Counted from the first letter of the stretch, positions 11,686 through 22,853 are shown. The stretch: DNA of 64,000 bases from Cyanobium sp. N.Huapi 1H5 (GCF_024345535.1 NZ_JAGQBH010000006.1:62001-126000), one strand, 5' to 3'. The notes: generated by a model from the letters alone, not told the origin. Translations and numbers: made by a program.

Positions 11686-11892
11686 TCAGCTGAGGGCACG
11701 GCGGGCGGCCAGCACCGCCAGGTAAAGCTCCTCGGGCACCTCACGAATGTCGTACTCGCTCGGCAGCATCCCGTGGACATGGCGGTGCACCACCCGCCAG
11801 CAGTCCCGCTCCGGCTCCGCAGCTCCGCCCAGGTCGAGGGACGCTCGGGCCAGGTCGGCCACCAGGGCCTGGTCGTCGGCGGGTGAGGGCAT
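11686..11892 (-). CDS. Small conserved-looking soluble protein, unknown
   Basis: 68 residues from ATG 11892; a longer version from ATG 11943 is possible but adds low-complexity sequence. It is acidic and helical, with 'DIREVPEELYLAVLAARRAL' at the C-terminus, and has no signal or membrane segment. The codon pattern is coding-like. It is convergent with petJ and divergent from the secreted protein at 11945. I do not recognise the family. Confidence 0.5.
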   Translation of the reverse strand: MPSPADDQALVADLARASLDLGGAAEPERDCWRVVHRHVHGMLPSEYDIREVPEELYLAVLAARRALS

Positions 11893-11944
11893 CGGAGACG
11901 GGAGGGCTGCAGAGGCGAGAATGGGGCGCAGCCGAGCTCCCATC

Positions 11945-12310
11945 ATGGCGATCCCCACCTCTGCCGGGCTGCGGCCGGGCCTCCTGGGGGGCCTGCTGTC
12001 GGCAGGGATGCCCCTGGCCCTGATGGCTGCCGCCGCCGCGCCCGCCCTGGCCCAGGGGCAGACCCCCAACCAGCCCCTGGCCATCGAGGCCAGCCCAGGG
12101 CTCTCGCCCGCCCCCTGCCGGCTGCTGGTGCCCCGAAGCGAAGCGGTGCTCCAGCCGCTGCGGATCCATCCGTCCCAGGTGGCCCAGAAGAACAGCCTGG
12201 GCTGCCTCTCGGCGGCCGATGCCCTCTACGGCCCGGACGGCTGCCCCAGCCAGCTCTGCGGCCAGCAGCGCGGCTTCCAGGTGCCCATGCCCGCGTTCGT
12301 GGGCCCCTAG
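11945..12310 (+). CDS. Small secreted cysteine-containing protein, unknown
   Basis: 121 residues from ATG 11945. The signal peptide has a hydrophobic core at about 13-34 and ends near 'APALAQG'. The mature region of about 85 residues has four cysteines ('APCRLL', 'LGCLSA', 'DGCPSQLCG'), which could form two disulfides in the periplasm or lumen. The function is unknown and no family is recognised. A strong hairpin lies 62 bp after the stop. Confidence 0.6.
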   Translation: MAIPTSAGLRPGLLGGLLSAGMPLALMAAAAAPALAQGQTPNQPLAIEASPGLSPAPCRLLVPRSEAVLQPLRIHPSQVAQKNSLGCLSAADALYGPDGCPSQLCGQQRGFQVPMPAFVGP

Positions 12311-12372
12311 CTCCTGAGCCCCCGCCGGGCGGTTGGCCACCCCCGGCGGTACGGCCTGCCCACCCCCGGGGA

Positions 12373-12402
12373 GGAGGGCCGAACGCCGCGGTTCGGTCCT
12401 CC
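12373..12402 (+). other. Strong 12-bp hairpin upstream of clpB
   Basis: Positions 12373-12384 pair with 12391-12402 (12 bp with one G-U pair) around a 6-nt loop. No T-tract follows, so it is either a weak terminator for the secreted-protein gene or part of the clpB leader. No CIRCE-type repeat is present nearby. Confidence 0.55.
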
Positions 12403-12469
12403 CACTCGGCCGATCCCGGCGGCATTCATACGTTGGCTTCAGCCACCGTCCGCAGGGAGAACTCCATCC

Positions 12470-15088
<2,619 letters not shown>

Positions 15089-15092
15089 GGGA

Positions 15093-15866
15093 TCAGGCGG
15101 CCAGCGCCGCCACCAGGGAGGGGTTGGCGTACCAGCTGAAGGTCCCCTCCCGCACCGCCGTGACGCCCAGTTCCGTCCGCAGTTCCTCCAGGTCCTGGCC
15201 CATCCGCTCCTCCCAGATCACCGGGAACAGCGGCTGGGCCTCGACACCGATGTGCAGCCCCTTGCTGATCATGCCGAAGGCGTAGCTGGCGGTGCGGGCC
15301 TGCTCGGCCGGGGTGTCCAGTTCGTCGATGGGCGTGTCGTTGCGGAACCAGTTGAGCAGCAGGGCCATCAGATCGGTGAAGGCCAAGCCGGGATGGGAGA
15401 ACTGGGCCACGCTCATGCTGATGACACCGAGTTCACCGAAATTGTCGAGGCTGAAGCCGCTGACGATGTGATGGATGTCGTGGGTGGCGTAGACGCGGTA
15501 GTTGATGTAATCGGCGTCGGTTTCCAGATTGGCGTAGAACTCGGGAGCGGGGAAGAAATTGATGTCGTACCCCATCGTCTCCAGCACCGTGGCGTAGGTG
15601 TGGCCCAGGGTCCCCTTCGGCAACGCCCGCAGGGCGGCCGCGTCATAGGGACCGCTGAGCCGCCGCTGCTCAATCAGGGCCCTGGCAGCCGGATTCCGCC
15701 CCAGCAACGCCCGGCAGACCTGCATCGGACGGGACTGGCGCAGCCGATGGGAGAGCAGGAAGACGTTGTTGGCGGAAGCACCGGCTCCGGCGGCCAGATC
15801 GGCGAGTTCGAGAAATGCGTGGATGTTCTCCTCGGTGGCGATCCGATCGAGGTAGCGAAATCCCAT
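15093..15866 (-). CDS. COQ4-like protein
   Basis: 257 residues from ATG 15866 (an upstream in-frame start at 15911 adds 15 weakly coding residues). The diagnostic COQ4 metal motif HDxxH-x11-E is intact: His129, Asp130, His133 and Glu145 in 'HDIHHIVSG' and 'FGELG'. In mitochondria and proteobacteria COQ4 supports ubiquinone ring modification (recently described as C1 oxidative decarboxylation). Cyanobacteria make plastoquinone rather than ubiquinone, so the substrate here is open. The gene is convergent with clpB (4-bp gap) and is the last of a minus-strand run with the PCD and YjbQ genes. Confidence 0.8.
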   Translation of the reverse strand: MGFRYLDRIATEENIHAFLELADLAAGAGASANNVFLLSHRLRQSRPMQVCRALLGRNPAARALIEQRRLSGPYDAAALRALPKGTLGHTYATVLETMGYDINFFPAPEFYANLETDADYINYRVYATHDIHHIVSGFSLDNFGELGVISMSVAQFSHPGLAFTDLMALLLNWFRNDTPIDELDTPAEQARTASYAFGMISKGLHIGVEAQPLFPVIWEERMGQDLEELRTELGVTAVREGTFSWYANPSLVAALAA

Positions 15867-15938
15867 GGGGCGCAGCAGGGTGGGGGGGGCACCCAGGGAA
15901 GCTAGGCACAAAGCCCGGCCCGGCCCAGCAGGGCAGCC

Positions 15939-16226
15939 TCAGGCCACCAGGGCATCGATGCGGCGGGCCAGGTCTACGTCGAGGTTCGACAGACCACCGG
16001 TGTCATGGGTGGTGAGGTTGATCGTCACCCGGTTCCAGACGTTGCACCACTCCGGGTGATGGCCCATCGCTTCGGCCGCCAGGGCCACCCGGGCCATGAA
16101 GCCGAAGGCGGCGGAGAAATCGCTGAAGCGCAGTTCGCGGTGGAGCTTGCCCTCCCGCAGGGTCCATTGCGGCAGATCGGCGGCCAGCGCGGCGATCTGG
16201 GCGGGGGTCAGGGGCTGGGCGGCCAT
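15939..16226 (-). CDS. Pterin-4a-carbinolamine dehydratase
   Basis: 95 residues, the standard single-domain length. It dehydrates 4a-hydroxytetrahydropterin to regenerate the quinonoid dihydropterin. The active-site motif 'HHPEW' is at 56-60 and a third His-Asp pair at 74-75 ('TTHDTGGLS'). In cyanobacteria and plastids the family is also linked to folate or RuBisCO-related roles, and no phenylalanine hydroxylase is seen nearby. It lies 20 bp after the YjbQ gene on the same strand. Confidence 0.93.
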   Translation of the reverse strand: MAAQPLTPAQIAALAADLPQWTLREGKLHRELRFSDFSAAFGFMARVALAAEAMGHHPEWCNVWNRVTINLTTHDTGGLSNLDVDLARRIDALVA

Positions 16227-16245
16227 GGGGGAAGAAAGCAGGGGG

Positions 16246-16698
16246 TCATTCGCCGACCAGATGCAAGCTGAGGCTGCGGCGGTGGGGTCGGGCCCGGTGC
16301 TCCCACAGATACACCGCCTGCCAGGTGCCGAGCAGCAGGCGGCCCGACTGGAAGGGGAGCACCAGGCTGGTGCAGGTCAGGGCGGTGCGGATGTGGGCGG
16401 GCATGTCATCGGGGCCCTCGTCATCGTGGACCCAGGGACGCCGCTCCCCCTGGCCGCTCAGGGGCCGCACCCCTTCCGGGGGCACCAGGGCCCGCAGAAA
16501 GGCGGCGAGATCGACGAGAACTCTGGGGTCGGCGTTCTCGTTGATCGTCAGGGAGCAGGAGGTGTGCAGGCTGGCGATGGTGGCGGTGCCGAGCACCAGG
16601 CCGCTGGCGGCGATCAACCGGTTGAGGGGCCCGGTGATGTCATCGAAACCCTCCCCTTTGGTGGACAGCTCCAACCGGCTCAGGGTCTGGCGCAGCAT
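16246..16698 (-). CDS. YjbQ/UPF0047 family protein (secondary thiamine-phosphate synthase-like)
   Basis: 150 residues. The family motifs '[14 protein letters not shown]' (about 44-57), a His/Asp-rich central segment near '[13 protein letters not shown]', and '[15 protein letters not shown]' near the C-terminus are present. These small trimeric proteins have weak thiamine-phosphate synthase activity, and their true role is not settled. It is 19 bp downstream of the desaturase gene and 20 bp upstream of the PCD gene, suggesting one operon. Confidence 0.9.
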   Translation of the reverse strand: MLRQTLSRLELSTKGEGFDDITGPLNRLIAASGLVLGTATIASLHTSCSLTINENADPRVLVDLAAFLRALVPPEGVRPLSGQGERRPWVHDDEGPDDMPAHIRTALTCTSLVLPFQSGRLLLGTWQAVYLWEHRARPHRRSLSLHLVGE

Positions 16699-16717
16699 CG
16701 GTTCCTCCTGGCGGCCT

Positions 16718-17905
16718 TCAGCTGGCGACGGGGACGGGAGCGGCGGAACGCAGCGCCTCGATCGTGGTCAGGCGGCAGGCCTGGGGGTCCCAGAGGATGT
16801 AGCTGAAGCAGCCCGGGATGTCGGCCAGCGACAGCCGCCGCACGCCCGTGAGCAGGTGGGCATTGCGCTCGTGGCAGGCCCGCAGCCGGTAGTTGGGGAT
16901 CTTGGACGACAGGTGATGGATGGCGTGGCAGCCGATGTCGGCGGAGAACCAGTTGAACAGCGGCGGCAGCTCCAGGTCGCTGGTGCCTTCCAGCACCCCC
17001 GTCATCTCGCTCCAACCGGCGGTGGCGTGGGCGTAGGACCCGGGGAAGTTGTGCTGCACGAAGAAAATGCAGATGAAGATCGCCGCCGCGCAGGCCATCA
17101 CCGGGGCATAGATCGACCAGAACACGCCGGCACCCAGCCAGTGGGCCATCAGCCACCAGGAGCCGATCACGGCGACGTTGTTGGCCAGCAGATGGCGGAA
17201 TTCCCCCTGGGTGTACCAGTGCCTGGAGCGATAGCTGGCCAGGATCTGGCCGAGGCCCATCGGCTCTGGGCTGCGCAGACAGGCCACCAGATGGGGGAAG
17301 AAGCCCCCCAGGCCCAGCAGCAGAGCCACCCGGGGCTTGATCACCAGATAGAAGAAGCCTCCGGGGAACAGCATCAAGGGGTGGCGCAGCACGCCGTAGA
17401 ACCGCTGCTGGCCGGGGCTGAGGGAGGCGAAGGCCCCCGTGGTGACCAGGGCCGAAGGTCCCTGGTACTTCTCCCAGTCGCCGTTGTGACGGTGGTGGTA
17501 GGCGTGGCCGCGGGACCAGGGGTACTGGGGGATGGCACTGATCACGCCGAGCAGGAAGCCGAACACCTGGTTGGCCCGCCGGCTGCGGAACAGGGAGTCG
17601 TGGCCGCAGTCGTGCATCAGCGAGAAGCAGCGGGCCAGCAGCAGCACCATGACGACCATGGTGGGGAGCAGCAGCAGGGGAGCGTGGCGGAGGCTCCAGT
17701 CCGCCACCCACCACAGGGCCGCGTAGGGGATGACAGTGTTGGCGATCTGCCAGGAGCCCCGCAGATTGGAGCTGTCCATGAAGGACTTCAGCTGAAAATC
17801 GCCCCGCTTGGGCTGACGCTTTGATGCCGTGGAGCCAGCGTCCGCATCAGGGGGAACGGGCGGCGTGCTATCGGACAGGGTGGCGGAAGGGAAGCCCTGC
17901 GACAA
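16718..17905 (-). CDS. Membrane fatty acid desaturase (DesA-like, omega-6/delta-12 type)
   Basis: 395 residues from TTG 17905; ATG 17782 would give 354 residues and is a serious alternative. The three di-iron histidine boxes are intact: 'HDCGH' (98-102), 'HAYHH' (134-138) and 'HAIHH' (327-331). Four to six membrane segments surround them. It introduces double bonds into glycerolipid acyl chains to maintain membrane fluidity; the spacing and boxes resemble cyanobacterial delta-12 enzymes, but regiospecificity is inferred. The first 40 residues are Pro/Ser-rich and variable. It is divergent from the carotenoid-desaturase-like gene. Confidence 0.88.
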   Translation of the reverse strand: MSQGFPSATLSDSTPPVPPDADAGSTASKRQPKRGDFQLKSFMDSSNLRGSWQIANTVIPYAALWWVADWSLRHAPLLLLPTMVVMVLLLARCFSLMHDCGHDSLFRSRRANQVFGFLLGVISAIPQYPWSRGHAYHHRHNGDWEKYQGPSALVTTGAFASLSPGQQRFYGVLRHPLMLFPGGFFYLVIKPRVALLLGLGGFFPHLVACLRSPEPMGLGQILASYRSRHWYTQGEFRHLLANNVAVIGSWWLMAHWLGAGVFWSIYAPVMACAAAIFICIFFVQHNFPGSYAHATAGWSEMTGVLEGTSDLELPPLFNWFSADIGCHAIHHLSSKIPNYRLRACHERNAHLLTGVRRLSLADIPGCFSYILWDPQACRLTTIEALRSAAPVPVAS

Positions 17906-17960
17906 TGCAAAACCTTTGCTATATCAAACGATCCTAGTCAGCGAGGAGGCCATCCGTTTG

Positions 17961-17975
17961 CCTTCGATGCGAAGG
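17961..17975. repeat. Perfect inverted repeat in divergent promoter region
   Basis: CCTTCG-ATG-CGAAGG is a perfect 6-bp palindrome with a 3-nt centre. It lies between the divergent desaturase and flavoprotein genes, 10 bp before a -10-like TAAGAT. It could be an operator or a short hairpin, and there is no T-tract. The role is inferred from position only. Confidence 0.45.
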
Positions 17976-17984
17976 GATTCTGAA

Positions 17985-17990
17985 TAAGAT
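17985..17990 (+). promoter_or_regulatory. candidate -10 element for the flavoprotein gene
   Basis: TAAGAT (five of six positions of TATAAT) lies 26 bp before GTG 18016. On the opposite strand TATAGC at 17924-17919 may serve the desaturase gene. No good -35 is visible for either. Confidence 0.45.
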
Positions 17991-18015
17991 CTGCAGCGGA
18001 ACTGCTGCACCCAAG

Positions 18016-19557
18016 GTGAGCGACCTGATCGTGGTGGGCAGTGGCCTGGGGGGCCTTTGCGCCGGCGCCATCGCCGCCCGCCACGGGCTGGAGGTGCTGG
18101 TGCTTGAGGCCCACACCACCCCCGGCGGCGCGGCCCACGGATTCCGGCGCGGTCCCTTTCACTTCGAATCCGGCCCGTCGCTCTGGAGCGGCCTGGGCCA
18201 GTGGCCCAGCACCAACCCCCTGGCCCAGGTGCTGCGGGCCGTGGGGGAAACCCTGCCCGTGGCCAGCTACCACGACTGGGGGCTGCTGCTGCCCGAGGGG
18301 AACCTGCGGGTGGGGGTGGGCCAGGCCCCCTTCCTGGCCCTGGTGCGCGAGCTCCGCGGCGCCGCGGTGGCGGCCGAGTGGGACCGCTTCCTCACCGCCC
18401 TGAAGCCCAGCTGCGAGGCGGCCCGCTCCCTGCCGCTGCTGGCCCTGCGGCCCGGAGCGGGTCTGGCCACCACCCTCGGTGGCGGCAACGCCCTGCGCCT
18501 GCTCGGCCAGGCCGGCCGGCTGGCGGCCCTGGGCGGCGCCTTCGGGCCGATCGCCCGCCGCCACCTGAGCGATCCGTTCCTGCTCCACTGGGTCGACCTG
18601 CTCTGCTTCCTGATCTCCGGGTTGCCCATGGACCAGACCAGCGCCGCCGCCATGGCGACCCTGTTCGGCGAATGGTTCGAGCCCGACGCCTGCCTCGACT
18701 ACCCCATCGGCGGCAGCGCGGCCGTGGCGGCGGCCCTGGTGCGCGGGATGGAGCGTCACGGCGGCCGGCTGCGGACGGGCGCGGCGGTGGCGGAGATCCT
18801 GGTGGACCAGGGCCGGGCGGTGGGGGTGCGGCTGGCGAACGGGGAGCTCCTTGAAGCCGCCCGGGGGGTGATCGCCAACACCAGCCCCTGGGACCTGCTC
18901 GCCCTGCTGCCGGAGGCGGCGGTGCCGTCGCGCTGGCGGCGGCGCCAGGCGGCCACGCCGGCCTGCGCCGGCTTCCTGCACTGGCACCTGGCCCTGCGGG
19001 GGGACGACCTCGATCAGCTCCCCATCCACCACGTCTGGGTGGGCGACTGGCAGCGGGGCATCGGCGCCGAACGCAACATGGTGGTGCTCTCGATGCCCTC
19101 CCTGCTCGACCCGTCCTGCGCGCCGGCGGGCCACCAGGTGCTGCACGGCTACACCCCGGCCAACGAACCCTGGGAGCTGTGGCAGGGGCTGGAGCGGGGA
19201 AGCGCCGCCTACAACGCCCTCAAGCGGGAACGCTGTGCCGTCTTCGGCGAGGCGCTCGACCGGGTGCTGCCCGACTGGCGCGAGCGGGTGGTGCTCGAAC
19301 TGCAGGGCACCCCCCTCACCCACCGCCACTACCTGCGGATGCACCAGGGCAGCTACGGCCCGGCCTGGCCCGCCAACGCCGGGCCCTTTCCCGGCGGATC
19401 CACCCCGGTCGAGGGGCTGGTGCTCTGCGGGGCCGGCGTGTTCCCGGGCATCGGCGTGCCGCCGGTGGCGGTGAGCGGTGCCATGGCCGCCCACCGCTTC
19501 GTGGACGCGCGCCGGCAGAGGCAACTGCTGGAGGAGATCGGCCTGACGGCGGCCTAG
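18016..19557 (+). CDS. Phytoene desaturase/CrtH-like FAD-dependent oxidoreductase
   Basis: 513 residues from GTG 18016. The N-terminal Rossmann motif 'VVGSGLGGLCAG' (6-17) and 'GGAAHGFRRG' identify the FAD-binding amine-oxidase/carotenoid desaturase fold. The C-terminal 'GLVLCGAGVFPGIGVPPVAVSGAMAA' is the second FAD signature typical of CrtI/CrtH-type enzymes and plant-like CRTISO. It is probably a carotenoid isomerase or desaturase paralogue in the thylakoid membrane, but the substrate cannot be told; the true crtH is usually encoded elsewhere. Its stop shares CTAG with the convergent DUF2721 gene. Confidence 0.85.
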   Translation: MSDLIVVGSGLGGLCAGAIAARHGLEVLVLEAHTTPGGAAHGFRRGPFHFESGPSLWSGLGQWPSTNPLAQVLRAVGETLPVASYHDWGLLLPEGNLRVGVGQAPFLALVRELRGAAVAAEWDRFLTALKPSCEAARSLPLLALRPGAGLATTLGGGNALRLLGQAGRLAALGGAFGPIARRHLSDPFLLHWVDLLCFLISGLPMDQTSAAAMATLFGEWFEPDACLDYPIGGSAAVAAALVRGMERHGGRLRTGAAVAEILVDQGRAVGVRLANGELLEAARGVIANTSPWDLLALLPEAAVPSRWRRRQAATPACAGFLHWHLALRGDDLDQLPIHHVWVGDWQRGIGAERNMVVLSMPSLLDPSCAPAGHQVLHGYTPANEPWELWQGLERGSAAYNALKRERCAVFGEALDRVLPDWRERVVLELQGTPLTHRHYLRMHQGSYGPAWPANAGPFPGGSTPVEGLVLCGAGVFPGIGVPPVAVSGAMAAHRFVDARRQRQLLEEIGLTAA

Positions 19558-20084
19558 AAGCGCCGCAGGGCCAGGCTGCCCAGCTCCACCTCGCGCAGCA
19601 GCAGCACCACCGCCGTCATCAGCGAACCCATCGCCAGCACGAACAGCACGGCGACCAGGGGCGTCACGTCCATCGTGGCCAGGGTGCTGACGAACAGCAC
19701 CACCACCACGGTGGCCACCAGCAGGAAGCTGGTGGTGGCGCAGGCGAAGGCCCGCGAGGCCATCAGCATCCGCCGGCGGTGCAGCATCAGCTCCTCCTGC
19801 AGCTCCCGCTCCTGGGCCACCGTGGCGGCGCCGGTCCGCTCCTTGAGCAGCCGGGCGCGATCAACGATGCGGGCCAGCCGGGTGGTGATCACCCCGAGCA
19901 GACCGCTGATGCCCGCCAGCAGAAACACCGGCGTGACCGCCAGCCGGATCGTCTCGGGCAGGGCCCCGGCCGGATGGGGGGCCACCAGCAGGATCAGGGC
20001 CAAGGAGGCGGGGATCGCAGCCCCGAATCTAGGGCGACGGCCCCTGCCAGCCTGGGGGGACGTTCGCCGTCCAGCGCCCGCCAT
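19554..20084 (-). CDS. DUF2721 family membrane protein
   Basis: Up to 176 residues from ATG 20084. The conserved core begins at 'RLAVTPVFLLAGISGLLGVI' and continues with 'RLARIVDRARLL', the DUF2721 signature, followed by two C-terminal membrane segments. The function is unknown. The start is uncertain: ATG 20084 overlaps the start of the divergent OsmC gene, and a TTG further in would remove the Arg/Gly-rich first 27 residues. Its stop overlaps that of the flavoprotein gene by 4 bp. Confidence 0.75.
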   Translation of the reverse strand: MAGAGRRTSPQAGRGRRPRFGAAIPASLALILLVAPHPAGALPETIRLAVTPVFLLAGISGLLGVITTRLARIVDRARLLKERTGAATVAQERELQEELMLHRRRMLMASRAFACATTSFLLVATVVVVLFVSTLATMDVTPLVAVLFVLAMGSLMTAVVLLLREVELGSLALRRF

Positions 20085-20499
20085 GACCACGATGACCTGC
20101 CGCTACGAGGGAGCCCTGCGCTGCGCGGCGGAGCACGCCCCGTCGGGGTCGCAGCTGATCACCGATGCCCCCGTGGACAACCAGGGCAAGGGGGAGGCGT
20201 TCTCGCCCACCGACCTGGTGGCGACGGCCCTGGCCACCTGCCTGCTCACGGTGATGGGGATCGTGGCCGAACGCGAGGGGATGGCCCTGGAGGGCGCCCG
20301 GGTGCGGGTGGAGAAGGGCATGACCAGCACCGGCGAGCGCCGCATCGCCCTGCTGGAAGCATGGATCGATCTGCCGGCCGGCCTCGATGACGGGCAGCGG
20401 CAGGTGCTGATCCGCGCCGGCGAGCGCTGCCCGGTGAAGGTCAGCCTGGAAGGCTGCGTGCCGATGCATCTCCACTGGAACCCGGCGACGGCGGGCTGA
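20083..20499 (+). CDS. OsmC family protein
   Basis: 138 residues from ATG 20083. The OsmC/Ohr fold is supported by 'GEAFSPTDLVATALATCLLT' with the conserved cysteine and by the second cysteine in 'GERCPVKVSLEG'. Such thiol peroxidases reduce organic hydroperoxides, though this subgroup (YhfA-like) is less well characterised. The start codon overlaps that of the divergent DUF2721 gene, and the last 59 bp overlap the convergent unknown gene, an exceptionally tight arrangement. Confidence 0.88.
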   Translation: MTTMTCRYEGALRCAAEHAPSGSQLITDAPVDNQGKGEAFSPTDLVATALATCLLTVMGIVAEREGMALEGARVRVEKGMTSTGERRIALLEAWIDLPAGLDDGQRQVLIRAGERCPVKVSLEGCVPMHLHWNPATAG

Positions 20500-21154
20500 G
20501 GGTGACCCCGACCTCCAGCTGCTCGAGGGGAGCCGCAGGATCCTCCGGCACCAGCAGCACCATGGTGCTGGCCGCGGGGCGGGTGCCGGGCTGCTCCTGC
20601 AGGATCTCCAGGGCCACCATGGTTTTGCGCCACTGCAGGATCTTGCCCTCCAGCAGGGCCACGAAGTCGTCGCAGTTCCAGCGGGCCGCCTCGCCACGGC
20701 AGGGGTAGCGCTCCAGCACATCGAGGATCTCCATCTCCCGCAGCGGCGGAGCCTCGGCCGGATCCCAGACCAGCAGATAGTTGCCGTCGAGGGCATTGGC
20801 CTCCAGCAGGCTGGCCTCGCTGGCCAGCAGGGTGTCGAGGGCCATCTCGTCGTCGTCCCGCTCAATGGCGGTGAGCAGGGCCTCGAGCACCAGCTGGGTG
20901 TCGTCATCGAGCCGGTCGCAGTGGACCGTGAGCAGGCCCGTGACCGCCAGCTCGATCTCCTCGAGCGGCAGGACCATGGTCAGGGCCCGCAGGATCGCGC
21001 TCAGCACGTCGACCGAATCCCCGTCGCCGGCGGGCTGGCCCTCCAGGGCCAGGTCGGGGTCGGCCATGAACCGTTCGATGGCCGCGAGCACCAGGGCCTG
21101 CTCCGGGGAGGGGGGATGCATCGATCCGGCGCCGGAAAGGTCTTCCTCCACCAT
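20441..21154 (-). CDS. Acidic helical protein of unknown function
   Basis: 237 residues from ATG 21154; ATG 21121 (226 residues) is an alternative. It is strongly acidic and leucine-rich, with no membrane segment or signal ('LEEIELAVTGLLTVHCDRLD', 'IERDDDEMALDTLL'). Codon use fits a real gene over the whole length. The C-terminal 20 residues are Pro/Ser-rich and overlap the osmC-like gene antisense. I do not recognise a family. It is divergent from the M32 carboxypeptidase gene. Confidence 0.6.
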   Translation of the reverse strand: MVEEDLSGAGSMHPPSPEQALVLAAIERFMADPDLALEGQPAGDGDSVDVLSAILRALTMVLPLEEIELAVTGLLTVHCDRLDDDTQLVLEALLTAIERDDDEMALDTLLASEASLLEANALDGNYLLVWDPAEAPPLREMEILDVLERYPCRGEAARWNCDDFVALLEGKILQWRKTMVALEILQEQPGTRPAASTMVLLVPEDPAAPLEQLEVGVTLSPPSPGSSGDASARSLPG

Positions 21155-21246
21155 GGCGCCGCCGGCGGCCGGCCGGGACGGCCGTGGTCCGATCCGCATC
21201 GGGAACCCATGGGGAGCAGCATGGCGGCACCGGCACCACCGATCCC

Positions 21247-22773
21247 ATGCCTGCAGCGGCTCCGGCCCTCGACCAGCTCCAGCGGCACCTGCACACCACC
21301 CGCCTGCTGGGCTCGATCAGCAGCACCCTCTACTACGACCAGAACACGGTGATGCCCGCCGCCGGCGCCCCCTGGCGCGGCGAACAGCTGGCCCTGCTGG
21401 CCGCCCAGCTGCACGAGCGCCAGAGCAGTGAGGCCTACGCCGATCTGGTGGCCGCCGCCGAAGCCGAGCTCGATGGGGACGCCCCGCCCCAGCGGCGCCG
21501 CAACCTGCAGCTGCTGCGGCTGGAGCTGAACCGCCAGCGCTGCCTCGATCCGGCCCTGGTCACCGCCCTGGCCCGGGCCCAGTCCCACGGCAACGCCGTC
21601 TGGCAGGAGGCCCGGGCGTCCAACGCCTTCGCCACCTTCGCCCCGGCACTGCGGGAACTGATCCGGCTGCGCCGCGAGCAGGCCGGCCAGCTGGCGGACG
21701 CCGAACCGGTGGCCCGCAGTCCCTGGGAGATCCTGGCCCAGCCGTTCGAGCCCGACAGCAGCAAGGCCCGGCTGACGGAACTGTTCGCCCCCCTGGCGGC
21801 GGAACTGCCCGGGCTGCTGGAGTCGGTGGCGGCCGCCCCGGCCTCGGGCCCTCAGGAGACGTTCGAGCTGGCTGAGGGTCTGCAGGAGCAGCTCTGCAGT
21901 GAGCTGCTCGACAGCTGGGGCTACGACGCGGCCCGCTGCCAGCGGTCCCGATCGGCCCACCCCTTCTCCTGCACCGTGGGCCCGCAGGACTTCCGCATCA
22001 CCACCCGGGTGGTGCGGGGCCAGCCGTTCTCGGCCTTCCTGGCCACCGCCCATGAGTGGGGCCACTCCCTCTACGAGCAGGGCCTGCCCCGCAGCGACGA
22101 CCACTACTTCCCGTGGCCGCTGGGGGAGGCCACCTCGATGGGGGTGCATGAGTCCCAGTCGCTGTTCTGGGAGTGCCGCGTGGCCCGCAGCCGGGCCTTC
22201 GCCGAGCGCTGGCATCCGCGCTTCCAACGGGGGCTGGGGTCCGACCCCTGGGGCGGCGCCTTCGGGTTCTGGCGGGCCCTCAATCCCCTGCGGCCGGGCC
22301 TGATCCGGGTGGAGGCCGATGAGCTGAGCTACAGCCTCCACATCGTCCTGCGCTTCGAGCTGGAGCTGGCCCTGCTGGAGCAGGGAATGCCGGTGGAGGA
22401 GCTGCCCGCCGCCTGGAACCGGCGCATGGAGGAGCTGCTGGGGCTGCAGCCGGCCACGGACGCCGAGGGCTGCCTCCAGGACATCCACTGGGCCGAGGGG
22501 CTGTTCGGCTACTTCCCCTCCTACGCCCTCGGCCACCTGATCAGCGCCCAGATCTCTGAGGCCCTCGAGCAGGAGATCGGCCCGATCGAGGCCCTGGTGG
22601 CTGCAGGGGAGACGGCCGCCCTTCAGGACTGGCTCGCCGGAAACGTCTGGCCCCATGGCCGTTCCGTGAACGCCGAGGAACTCGTCGAGCGGGTCACGGG
22701 CCGGCCCCTGGACGCCGGGCCCTTCCTCACCTACCTGCGCGCCAAGGTCGGCCAGCTGAGCGGGGCGGGGTGA
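21247..22773 (+). CDS. Carboxypeptidase of family M32 (Taq type)
   Basis: 508 residues from ATG 21247, the usual length (about 500). The zinc site is the HExxH-type 'HEWGH' with His269, Glu270 and His273, followed by 'GVHESQSLFWE' carrying the third ligand Glu. The C-terminal 'EGLFGYFPSYALGHLISAQ' is a further M32 signature. It removes C-terminal residues from peptides in the cytoplasm. It is followed by a short repeat-bearing gap and then ppa. Confidence 0.95.
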   Translation: MPAAAPALDQLQRHLHTTRLLGSISSTLYYDQNTVMPAAGAPWRGEQLALLAAQLHERQSSEAYADLVAAAEAELDGDAPPQRRRNLQLLRLELNRQRCLDPALVTALARAQSHGNAVWQEARASNAFATFAPALRELIRLRREQAGQLADAEPVARSPWEILAQPFEPDSSKARLTELFAPLAAELPGLLESVAAAPASGPQETFELAEGLQEQLCSELLDSWGYDAARCQRSRSAHPFSCTVGPQDFRITTRVVRGQPFSAFLATAHEWGHSLYEQGLPRSDDHYFPWPLGEATSMGVHESQSLFWECRVARSRAFAERWHPRFQRGLGSDPWGGAFGFWRALNPLRPGLIRVEADELSYSLHIVLRFELELALLEQGMPVEELPAAWNRRMEELLGLQPATDAEGCLQDIHWAEGLFGYFPSYALGHLISAQISEALEQEIGPIEALVAAGETAALQDWLAGNVWPHGRSVNAEELVERVTGRPLDAGPFLTYLRAKVGQLSGAG

Positions 22774-22777
22774 CTGC

Positions 22778-22804
22778 GGCGGGCTGGGCGAGGCGGGCTG
22801 GGCG
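22778..22804 (+). repeat. Short tandem direct repeat between M32 and ppa genes
   Basis: The 13-mer GGCGGGCTGGGCG occurs at 22778-22790 and again at 22792-22804 (14-bp period). A third partial copy follows. It is a GC-rich microrepeat with no evident function. Confidence 0.6.
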
Positions 22805-22853
22805 CAGCGGGCGAACTGCGGCGGCCGGAGCAGGGTCTCCGGGAGCCGATGCC

